Shown piece by piece: positions 28,001-40,000 of a stretch of 64,000 nt of DNA (position 1 is the stretch's first letter; every line of letters begins with the position of its first letter). Position numbers and translations under genes: made by a program. A model generated the notes under the pieces. It did no database searches. It was given only the letters and a program-made list of their open reading frames with translations, and was not told the origin of the DNA. This DNA is from Ancistrus triradiatus. Taxonomy: Eukaryota > Chordata > Actinopteri > Siluriformes > Loricariidae. The stretch lies in assembly GCA_025084515.1 (NCBI GenBank), contig JAJAGP010000759.1, positions 186,001 through 250,000 on the forward strand. The letters run 5' to 3'.

Positions 28001-31000
28001 GTCAGTACTAACGAAAGAGCCTACAATGGGCATGCACAATCTGTGGTTTAAAGGTTAAGTCCTCTAATGAAACCTCCTCTGTAATGTATTGAGTTCATGA
28101 AGTTCAGGAATTTAAAATGATCAGACATATGGGTAGAGTAATACAAGATACCCAAAACTCATACTTGAGGAATGTAATCATTTATTTACTGGGGAAGTCT
28201 TGAGAAAACTCCAAGAAATTGAATCAGTTCATCTGGACATAGATTTTCTTACCTGGATCATTGAGCATGCATCAAGACGTCTTGAGAAAACTAGTCTAGA
28301 TGAAAGTATCCTAGCTGTCAAAAGTACTTAGAAATCCTGATCTCAGTGGCACAGCAGCTCAGAAGGTAATATTGGTGCTTCCCAGCCCAAGGGTCCTTCT
28401 CGCCTCCAGCTACGTCTGTGTGGAGTTTGGAATGTTCTCCCTTTGTATGTGCGAGCCTACTCTGCATGCTGCACCCAAAACAAACCAGTAGTTGGATTGG
28501 ATACTATAAATTGCCCGTAGGTGTGAGGAAGTGGATGATGAGTATGCAATATGCTGTAATGAACTGGTGCTGTGTCCGGGGTGATGTTCTCGCAGTGCGG
28601 CAACATTAACTGAAGGTGACAGGAACATTTATGCTCAAGTAATGTAAAAATAAACATGGGTATGACAGCAAATTATTTCTGCTTTGTTACTCTACAGTAG
28701 TTACAGTGAAGTCTTACCTGATTAGAGTTGACATATGGCTGAGCTGTTATGAGTTTTCACTAACGTCTCTTTGGTGCTGGTGGGGATATGACGTTAACTC
28801 TCTGATCAATAGCACAAAACCGATGGCAGACGGGTTGAAACCACCGGCTCTTTGCAGTTACAGTTTTGAATGTACTAAGCAGCCAGACAAGGTTTCTTAC
28901 CCAACCAGCAGCCATATGCTGTTTCAGACGAGAGCCTGCCTCTCTTTGTGTCTGGTTTCCTAGTTAAAAACACCACCTGAGTTATTCCCACATCTCTGCT
29001 CACACCTTTAATGGGGAAAAGAGAACGTGACAGCTTGGTGTTGGATTCAGACTGTGGGCTGTGTTGTCTGACTGGTCCGTTTGGGAATACAGTCTCAAGT
29101 TTGGATTTAAGTTTCTTTTTCTTCAGCTTTTTCTCCCATACGTTTTGTGATAATAATAAAAGCCTGTTGTTTTATATGCAAAAGACCAGACTGCATGTTT
29201 TGTATTGCTGTTTGTTTTGAGGTTTAAAAGCAAGAAAAGCATTACGTTTGAATTCAGTATTTCAGAAAGTGATGCAAATTGAATAGAAGCACTAAAATGT
29301 CCCACCACTCTGAGTACATGGGAAGACAGGCTTCCTCTTAGATTTTATTAAAATGCAGTAAAAAACAAAGTTTTTATAGTTTTAATCAATATTGTAGAGT
29401 AAGGCTGTGCAATATGAACAAAACTTCATATTCCGATAAGGATAGGTATCACGATTTAGCATATTTACTGTAAATTCTTATTAATATAATAAATATATAT
29501 ATATTTTTTTTAATAAAATGACTACTTTAAAGTCCTATTTCTTATTAAATGTTGAATTATAAACACTCAACAAATAAAAGCTACTTTGTCATGTTTCCTT
29601 ATATTCTCCTTTTATTTGTATAACAGCTGGGTGATGCTGGTTTAAATGTCTTATTAAATTTGTTGTTCTGAATATTTTCGCTCTGTATGTATTGCAAACA
29701 GCATGCTCTGAAGAGCTTCCACGCTGAAGACATGGCTGTGTCCAAAATATAGCGCTACTCATTAGACTCTCTACTCTCACTCTTTAGTACTGCGCTATAC
29801 ATAGAGAGACTATTTAGTTGACTAAGTAGCACTCAAAACGCAACTGACATCTAACACTTCCTCATTATGAATTTGCATCAACCGGCGAGTTTCTGAGCCA
29901 TGTTTACAACTCGACAGATATGAACTGAATTCTGAATTAAAGTTAGCACTGTATTGTTCATGTGTGGCTGCGTTTGTGCTGCTGTTGCTGCAAGTTAAAT
30001 GTGAGCGACACAGAATCGCTTATATGAGACTGATCCCTGGTTATGTTTGATCATGCTAAGAAACGGCCGATACCGGCCACTGGTCGATCAATCAGTCCAT
30101 CACTAACACATGATTTTTGCAGTGGTGGTTAAAGAGGTTAGTTGTTTTCGATTCCGTCATGTGAAGTGGTATGTGGCATAACTTTCAAAGTACACGTTTC
30201 TGATAAGTGTCAGGCTTTTCATGTGACAGAAGTAGCTCTTCTTTTAGGTACACACTGCTCGTTTTGTGCTTGCTGGTCTCTCCTGTTCAAAATGACTCCA
30301 TTCTGCATTTCGTCCACTCTCCTGCTTTGTTTGTGTTGCCTTAACGTGTAATCCAAACAACAAAAAGACTGCAAAAAGAAAACGGAATACACGATAGAGC
30401 GTAATATTAAATGATAGGCTTTTTTCTATCGTCACGTGATATACAGTACCAGTCAAGAGTTTGAACACACCTTGGACTCATTCAATGTTTTTTCTTTATT
30501 TTTATTATTTCTACATTTAATATTAATATTGAAAACATCAAAACTATGAAAGGCCACGTATGGAATTACAGTGGGGCAGTATTTAAAAAGTATTTAGTCA
30601 GCCACTGATTGTGTAAGTTCTCCTACTTAGAAAGATGAGAGAGGTCTGTAATTTTCATCATAGGTACACTTCAACTATGAGAGACAATATGAGGAAAAAG
30701 AATCCAGGAAATCACAATGTAGGATTTTTAAAGAATTTAATTGTAAATAATGGTGGAAAATAAGTATTTGGTCACCCACAAACAAGCAAGATTTCTGGCT
30801 CTCACAGACCTGTAACTTTCCTTAAGAAGCTCTTCTGTCCTCCACTCGTTACCTGTATTAATGGCACCTGTTTGACCTCGTTATCTGTATAAAAGACACC
30901 TGTCCACAGCCTCAAACAGTCAGACTCCAAACTCAATCATGGCCAAGACCAAAGAGCTGTCGAAGGACACCAGGAAGAAAATTGTAGACCTGCACCAGGC

Positions 31001-34000
31001 TGGGAAGAGTGAATCTACAACAGGCAAGCAGGTTGGTGTGAATAAATCAACTGTGGGAGCAATTGTAAGAAAATGGAAGACATACAAGACCATTGATAAT
31101 CTCCCTCGATCTGGGGCTCCACGCAAGATCTCATCCCTTGGNNNNNNNNNNNNNNNNNNNNNNNNNNNNNNNNNNNNNNNNNNNNNNNNNNNNNNNNNNN
31201 NNNNNNNNNNNNNNNNNNNNNNNNNNNNNNNNNNNNNNNNNTTTGGTAAAAACTCAACTCGTCGTGTTTGGAGGGAGAAGAATGCTGAGTTGCATCACAA
31301 GGACACCATACCTACTGTGAAGCATGGGGGTGGAAACATCATGCTTTGGGGCTGTTTTTCTGCAAATGGAACAGGACGACTGATCCGTGTTAAGGGAGGA
31401 ATGAACGGGGCCATGTATCGTGAGATTTCAAGCCAAAACCTCCTTCCATCAGTGAGAGCATTGAAGATGGAACGTGGCTGGGTCTTCCAGCATGACAATG
31501 CTCCCAAACACACCACTCAGGCAACGAAGGAGTGGCTCCGTAAAAAGCATTTCAAGGTCCTGGAGTGGCCTAGCCAGTCTCCAGACCTCAACCCCATAGA
31601 AAATTTGTGGAGGGAGTTGAAAGTCCGTGTTGCCCCAAAACATCAGTACTCTAGAGAAGATCTGCATGGAGGAATGGGCCAAAATACCAGCTACGTTGTG
31701 TGCCAACCTGGTGAAGACTTACAGGAAACGCTTGACCTCTGTCATTGCCAACAAAGGTTATGTTACAAAGTATTGAGTTGAACTTTTGTTATTGACCAAA
31801 TACTTATTTTCCACCATAATTTACAATTAAATTCTTTTATAATCCTACAACGTGATTTCCTGGATTTATTTTCTCATTTTGTCTCTCATAGTTGAAGTGT
31901 ACCTATGATGAAAATTACAGACCTCTCTCGAATTTATAAGTAGGAAAACTTGCACAATCAGTGGCTGACTAAATACTTTTTTGCCCCACTGTATGTAGTA
32001 AACAAAAAGTGTTAAAGGAACTGGAATACCTTTTATACTTTAGATTTTTCAAAGTAGCCACCTTTTCATTCTCTCTAATCAGCTTTACAAGGTCATCTTC
32101 TGGAAAGGGTTTCAGTTAACAGGTGGGCATTTTCCAGAGTTAACTTGAGGACTTTCATGCCTTCTTAATGTGTTTGCAACCATCAGCTTTGATGTGCAGC
32201 GTTATGGTTCAAACGCAGAATTTAAAGTATAAAACTTATTCTGGCTTGTTTATTACGCTTTTGTTTACTACATGTGTTCCCTCATAGTTTTGATGTCTTC
32301 AGTATTAAACTGCAATGTAGAAAACATTAAAAAATAAGGGAAAACACTGGGTGAGAAGGTGTCTCCAAACTTTTGACTGGTACTGTATATCATCATATCG
32401 CACAGCACTGTGGTAGAGAATAAAATGGTCAAATATCTCACTGCAGTATTGTGCTGTTCATTCATTAAACTCAAAAGTCCTCCCAATGAACAGCATAACC
32501 TACTTTGAAGCCTCAGACAACTTAACCCTTGTTGAGCCTGATTCTATTTAAGATTTCTTCTTTATGTGTTTTAGGACATTTTGCATTTCCATTGTTGCCT
32601 CTGGATGCTCACTTGGAGTCCATACTCTACTTTATGTAAAGCTGCTTTGCAACAATATCTGCTTTTATAAGCATATTATAAAAAAATAATCTGGAATACT
32701 GTATAACCTGCATGAAGAAATGCATGTATGCATCCCAAACAGCATAATTACATGTATGCACCGATTAACATCCATCCGATCAGCGTCCGTCTGCTTTAAA
32801 GTCTGAGGTCTTAAGAATTATAGGAAATAAACGTAAATTTGTAGTCAGTGAATGGTGTGTTGTTTGACACACAACCCTTATTATTTCATGAATAAGGGGC
32901 ATCATGTGAAACCATAAACACTTTCAAATAAACAGTTAAATGACCCAACACATGACTGGTAAGGGTTAAGATAATTGAATACTATAACAGTTATAAATGC
33001 AAAGATGCCATTTGGTGGATAAAATAATTTGAATCTAAGGGGATGTAAAAGGCAGTGATGCTAGTACATCAACTGTAGTAATGCTACAAAAAATCTTTAC
33101 ATTTACATTTACAACATTTAGCAGACGCCCTTATTCAGAGCGACTTACAATTGGTACAACTGTACAATCCAAGCCATTGTGGGTTAAGGGTCTTGCACAA
33201 AGACCCAACAGTGGCAGCTTGGCAGAGGTGGGATTTGAACCCTGGACCTTTTGGTCCACAGTCCAATAACTTAACCGTTAGGCTACCACAGTCCAGCTTC
33301 AGTCCAGTCTTTAATGACACTTATCAAGTCGAGTCAAATTTATTTATATATTTTTATTACAACAGTGCATTGTCTCAAAGTAGCTTTACAAATATATAGA
33401 CCTAAAGACCTAACTGAGCAAGCCTGTGGCAGCAGTGGCAAGGAAAAACACCCTAAATGTGATGAGGAACAAACCTTGGGAGGAGCAAGACTCAAAAATG
33501 GACCCAACCTAATTGGGCAGCCTCTAGATATTATATGTAATATTATATGTATTATATGTACATTTCCTAAATAATACATTTAAAACAATTGTTAAAATAC
33601 AAAGACGCTAAATAGAAAAATTTAAATAGAACATAATTAAAGAAAATATAATACATATAATATAATGAAATATAGATTCATGTATTATATAATTATGATT
33701 TAATTATTAGAATTTTTATTATTAATATTAATTTATTATAATACAGAATACAGTATTATGAAGAAAACTAGCTCATTCTTTTTTAAATAAAATATATATC
33801 TAATAAATAAAATTAGCATTGTTTAGTCCTATAAACACTCATGGGTACATTTTGCCTTTACAGGATTACTCAAATGTACATAATTCTGCTGATCCTATTA
33901 TCATCTGCTTTCATGCAGTTGGATGTGGGGATGTGGTACGGCTGTCCAAATTAGCATTATAATAATTATTCAATGCTGTAGTATTTTAATAATATTTATT

Positions 34001-37000
34001 AGTGCCATTAATCGCATTTATGCTATGTGACCAGATTAGGCAACTAATACTTCTGGGCAGTGTCCAAAATGCTCCCTGTGCACTATTTGTGCATAGTATA
34101 TACTAATACTAGACAGACAATTGTTAGCCTATCATAAATGGAACAATTCCTTATGCATTTTGCTCCTTGGTGTGCATCATCAGATGCACTGCATAAAAGC
34201 ACAGTGATGCTGTGTGCTGGCACAACATGGCTGCCACAAGAGAGAAAACAGCTTGCACACACTGTTCCTAATGAATGTACCTAATGAAATGAATACTTTG
34301 CATAAAAAAATACTGTTGTTGTGTTTTTATCTTTTCTGAATTATTAAAAAGCAATACATGTTCTGTTGAGGTTTGCATTGTCCACTCATAAGGCTCTGTA
34401 GTGCTTTTTGAGCAGTGTCAAACATTTATATTTAGATTTATTCATTTGGCAGACACTCGGATCCAGAGAGACTTACAAAATGTGCAAAAAGCTGAAGGTG
34501 CCATGATGCAAGTACTCGATGTTATAGCTATTACCAGGCGGAGCAGAAACGAATGCTACTCTAAGACCGACAAGAAAGTTCTCAGTTTAATGCAAAAGAG
34601 TAAACTTTAGAAGAGACTACTAACACGATTAAATATTATAATGTCACCAATAGTAATGTGTCAAATGTCTTTTTCTGAGCTGGTATTGGCTGATATTTGT
34701 GTTCAGATGGAATATATTTTTTTAGGAGAAAGAAGGTAGCTCATATCAGCCAGTAAAGTACATTAAAGGATTGTGTTCTGCAATTTTTAGGTAGAAAACA
34801 TCTGTGGTACCCTCGGGCTCTGTAAACAAGAAGAAATAACAAATGGAGATCACCAGTCAGCATTTTACTTGCCTGTTGATCAGGTTTTCTCTTAGGGGTT
34901 GAGTAGATTAGTCAACGGATACATCAACTACTCAGCGCTGTGGGGAACTGTTGACCAGTTAGGAATGGTGTCACACAGAAATATGATGGTGGACATATCA
35001 TTGAACAGGTTCCCTCACTTAGCTAGGCTTTCAAAAATGTATTTGAAAATACATTGGTGCATACTTGCATTACTGATGGAATTTGTCCACAAGCATCACA
35101 AGTAAAAGGACTATTTTCCTCAGTTGGGAACATCGTAACCCACCAGAGCTCGAGCCGGCATCACTTGAGCCTGCATAAATGCGTTCGTCCTTTTAAATGG
35201 AGCGCAAAAAGTGATGCGAGTGAAACCAAAATGGATGTTGACTGGACATTACCATAGTTACATAGTCATTAGATATAAAGGGTCACAAGAAAACTGCATG
35301 CAAACATAAATGAGTCAGAGATCCCGCTGAAAACACGAGTGGAACGCTACCACTTACACAGCATCCGAAGATTAAGCTGTTAGAAACATGCTAAACCTTT
35401 TTTCATTTATGGAAATGCACAACAATTCAGTAATATACTGTAATGACCCTGTTTAGCTGAAAGCTGTAACACTTCAGAGGATGGTGTGATGATTAATTAG
35501 ATGGACTGGAATACGTGTCTTTGGAAGATCTCACCATTGAGTGTTTTAGGGTGACCATGCTCAAAACCTGAATTTTGGTTCAAATTTGGGATCCAAAAAA
35601 TTCAAATGGACCGTTTGATATCCAATTTGTTTGAGTGAAGAGGCGTTCTGAAGATGTTCCACTATAAACAGAGCCATTTGGACTTTTTGTGCTAACGCTC
35701 TGCTTGCTGAGCTGAACCTTTCCATGGTGACGAACCGCAGTACACACTGCCACTGGAAATGTGTAGATGTATGGATCTTAAACTTTTCTTTTGCTGCTGT
35801 TTAGTCAGTCTTTAACAATGTGATAGATGTGAAACCCCTATGAATGCATATCAGGGATAGGCATTAATGTATGTATCTGTTGGAATGTGTGCCTTTTCTT
35901 CTAAAGAAAAGGGGAAAATGCTGTAAATAATGATGCAGGATAGGCATTTCTCCCTCCATCTGTCTCCCTCCGCCCCATCGCACACAACCCCGCTGAAAAT
36001 CCATGTCAGTCACATAGAGTGCAGTTCAAGCAGAAGGTGGTGTCAGAGATGTGCTCTCCTAGGCAGAAATCAAAAGAAGTATGGTTTGGAGGTTTTTGCT
36101 CCAGTAAACAACGAGACAAGATACTGTGAAGAAATAGAGAGTAAAAAGAGTGGGTGTCAGTGAAATGAGCTTTGTGCATTGCTAATTAGCAAACTTCCCA
36201 GAGTTCCTAAGACTTAAATGAAATAAAAAAGCCTTAAAATGGCTCTTTTGTCAATAATATGTCACATGCATGTAGCTCAGGGTATGAGGCTTAACATTAG
36301 ACCTGATTTATGTATAGTTCTATAAGGTGTTGGCTAATTATAATTTAAATTATAAAGTTAGGTTGTTTAAAACATAAGCATTGCTCAGTAATTTTAATAG
36401 ATTTTGTAAGGAGGAGTATGAGTAACTTTTATTTAACTTTCTCATATGCCCTCCACTTATTTAAACCCCCAGTATGAACGATTTTAGAGATAAAAAAAAA
36501 AAAATACAGGACCAGAAACAGGACTGAAACAGGGCGTTGAGTGAAATTGTTGTTTACCAGATATTACCATAGTGTCATATAGTAGTTCAGATACCGAAAA
36601 CGAAAGCTTACATGTTTTCTGTTTTTCAAGACTGCTATTCTCTTTTCTGTCAGCAGGTGTCGCAAAGGTTTGCTGGTACTTCTTTTTCTGTCATTCAGAC
36701 ATGAATAGCAAGTATATAAGACAGATTTTATGTCCTATCATAATTCTTAAGACCTCAGCCTCAACAAGCAGATATTGATCGGATGGACATTAAACATACC
36801 TTTATCAGAATTGGTATTGGTATTTTAGCCTAGGCATTACTTAGTATTGGTTATGAAAGAAATCAAAGGTATTAGCCATTTCTAATGCATGTGTATGATA
36901 GGGCGTTGCTTTGGAGGGACTTTGGGAGCGGCAAAATTTATATATGGTTGGTTCAAAGCTCTCAGCAAAATAAATCTAAACAGTTTACACTGGGGACATG

Positions 37001-40000
37001 GTTCCACCGGATTTGAAAAGCCTTGTCTATTAAAAATCTTTTTATATAACAGCTTGTGGATGATGCATTTTGGTTCAGCGCAGCTCACAGATAATAAAGT
37101 GTACTGTTTTTACTGTTTTAGACTTTTATTGTAGCCTGCTGCTTATGTAAGACCATTTACAACAAGATGTAACCATGAACCTGTTTTTCCCTGATTATGT
37201 TCTATGCTTTTTCTTAAAGTATTTTTAATACAGCTCAAATTCCATATGCTGTTTCCCACATCAGCCAGATCTTAATAGCTTCTGTAGTGTACAGGGTGTC
37301 TATAAAGTAAATACCAATTTAATACATGTATTACTCACCGACCAATATACATGAGAGACTGTTTTTTTATTTATATGAAGGACATACTGTGGATAAAACC
37401 TAGGATAAGGAGCCCAGGTTTTATCCACGTTACACTGATTTAATGTGAGCCCTGTGGGTGACGCAACAGACATCAACTCGCTAATTAACAATATTAAAGT
37501 GGGACATACTTTATAGATATGAGTAATCAGGTGAGGACATCTACAGTGGTGTTTGAACACAAATTAGAAATTTCTGCATAAATTTTCACTAAAACGTCAT
37601 CAGATTTTCACAAATGATCTAACAGTAGAAAAAGGAGAATCCAGTTAAACAAATGATACAAAAACATTATGCTTGGTCATTCAATTAATGACATAAATGA
37701 TCCAATATTACATACACTGGCTGACCAAAAGGCGAAAAGGTCACCACCTGGATTTAACTAAGCAAATAGTTAAATAGTTACTGTGGTAGCCTAGCGGGTA
37801 AGATACTGGGCTATGGACCAGAAGGTCCAGGGTTCAAATCCCATCTCTGCCAAGCTGCCACTGTTGGGTGCTTGAGCAAGACCCTTAACCCACAATTGCT
37901 TGGATTGTAAGACTGTATCAAATGTAAGTCGCTCTGAATAAGGGCATCTGCTAAATGCTGTAATTGTAAATGTAAATGTTAAATAAAAGAGCCTCCCATC
38001 AGATAATTACTGCATGGGTGATTATGTTTCAGCTGGCAACAAGTTATTTAACCCTAACTAATGCAGTGAGTAGATTCTCATTTGTTAAACAACCATGTCG
38101 AAAGTCATCTTGTGGTCATGGAAAAGATGTTCATCTGTTTCAGAAGGGTCAAATTGTGAAAGAGTGGTTCAGAGAGCATGAGGCATCATTTTCACACATG
38201 GATTGGCCACCACAGAGTCCAGACCTGAACCCCATTGAGAATCTTTGGGATGTGCTGGAGAAGACTTTGTGCAGTGGAACAAATCTCCCATCATCAATAC
38301 AAGATCTTTGGAAAAAATGAATGCAACTCTGGACAGAAATAAATGTGACACTGTAGAAGCTGGTGGAAACGATGCCACAGTGAATGTGTGCTGTAATCAA
38401 AGCTAAAGGCGGTCCAATGAAATATTACAGTGTGTGACCTTTTTTGGCCAGGCAGTGTATTTTGGTTTGGGCCTTTTTTGCTATGTCTGGGCCAGGAATG
38501 CATTCCATCATGCACTTAATAATCTGATAATGATTGGATTTCTGCAGTTATCTGATTATTCAAATGGTCATGTATACAGCATAGTCCAATCTAGAAATCA
38601 GATTAAGAAATCCGATAAAGACAGCTGGATTTTACCTCAATAACTGGATTAATACCAGTGCACAAGCGTTCCTTCACGGTTGCCAGGTCCACGTGTTTCT
38701 AAAGTCTTGGCTTTATTTATCCTCTTTTTCCATTGAATTGAGCATTTATTTCCTCACTGGATCTGGCAACCCCAGAATTAAACAGTTATTGCTGCATAAG
38801 GGGGTCACACCAGATACTGAAAACATAGGTTCACATACTTTTACCACCCAGAGATATGTGATAATGGATCATTTTCTTCAATAAGTAAATAAACAAGTAC
38901 ATTTTGTCTTGTTTGTTTAATTTCGTTGTCTTCATATATCTTTGGGAGAAACTCTGAAGTATAGGTGGAACTGTAGCAAATTCTAAAGGGTTCACAAACT
39001 TTCTGGCACCACTGTATCATCATCAGGAAAGATCATCAGCAGTAATTCAGCTCTTGCAAGTGCGACGTGTCATTTCCCCTCGCACGGATCGATTGGGCGC
39101 TAATGGTGTCCGATCAATAACAGCTTCACCCAGCCAGTGTTTTGCCAAAACATAATTGCTGATACTTAGCAAAATCAAACAGAGCATGTGTGAGCCAGAG
39201 GCATTAGAAAGCTTATTTAATTAATGCACTCGAGTGATCCCGCTGTTTGCTGCTCCACTTTCTGTTCACAGATCATCGAGGGATGGTTTTCTTTCTCAGA
39301 ATGAGCATCACGTTGATAGATCCTGCGAATGACACACTTTAAAATAGGAAGCTCTTTTCACAGACGTCCATCACTGAGAGTTTAAAGGGAATGGCAGCGG
39401 ATCTCAGAAGACAAGAGTTCAGCACGGCCCTTGTCAGGATGCATGTCTTCCACAAACTGTAGCCAGTCGCAGTTACACGCCGTGTCTGCATTGCTTTCTT
39501 TCCTGTTGCCATGCTGCCTGGTAATTCATTCCCTCTCTGTGCTCTCTCTCTCCACCGAGAGTAAGCTCACACACTCGTCTTTGTGAACGAGCAGGGCTTG
39601 CATGTCGATCTACAGATCCATCAAATCCACACTCTGTAATTTATTGACACCGACTGGCGTGTTGCTATTATTTTTTCATTGTAAAATGAGTCAAATTGTA
39701 TGAAAGGTTACGTGTCAGCAGTGTCAGGTCTCCTGAGTGTGGTTCTCACGGCTGGTTTTTCCAAGGTTTATTTAACGGCCCATTTCAGAGCTGCAATTGA
39801 TCTCTGACTCTGACGAGAAACTTCACATGCTGAATCGAGGGGTTTGTGGGTAGCTGATGAATTGCTGCCGCGAATTCAATACTGTCTAGCCCTAGTAAGT
39901 CACTCGCTTCATGAAACATCCACTTCAAATGTTTCAGACATGGGAAATCACAATTTATGAGATTTGACCAGATATAATTTACATTTACAGCTTTTAACCG

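Larger units (their letters stand above)
30444..32385. mobile_element. F5 Tc1-like element, interrupted
   Basis: The ends CAGTACCAGTCAAGAGTTTG and CCAAACTTTTGACTGGTACTG are inverted and flanked by TA (30442-30443, 32386-32387). Without the inner F1 copy it is about 520 bp, a deleted non-autonomous form. Only antisense scraps of transposase remain (AGGTCATCTTCTGGAAAGGG). Confidence 0.85.
29400..32410. mobile_element. hAT element hosting two nested Tc1-like elements
   Basis: The ends AAGGCTGTGCAATATGA (left) and TCATATCGCACAGCACTG (right) are inverted. The flanks TTGTAGAG (29392-29399) and TGGTAGAG (32411-32418) form an 8-bp duplication with one mismatch, as hAT transposases make. A BED-finger remnant is inside (29594-29720, minus). 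The 30444-32385 insertion lies close to the right end, leaving about 23 bp there. Confidence 0.78.
37544..39014 (+). mobile_element. F2 Tc1-like element, copy broken by nested insertions
   Basis: The left end CAGTGGTGTTTGAACACAAA and right end TTTCTGGCACCACTG are flanked by TA (37542-37543, 39015-39016). Remaining F2 text includes TTTGGTTTGGGCCTTTTTTG (38460) and GCTGCATAAGGGGGTCACAC (38795). Between them lie an F6 element (37715-38457) and an unassigned segment (about 38515-38785) related to 427-470. Confidence 0.82.

Noticed and set aside
30939..31781. 280-residue transposase taken as intact
   Set aside because: The open frame passes through 100 N of unknown sequence and its C-terminus is frameshifted relative to copies A and D.
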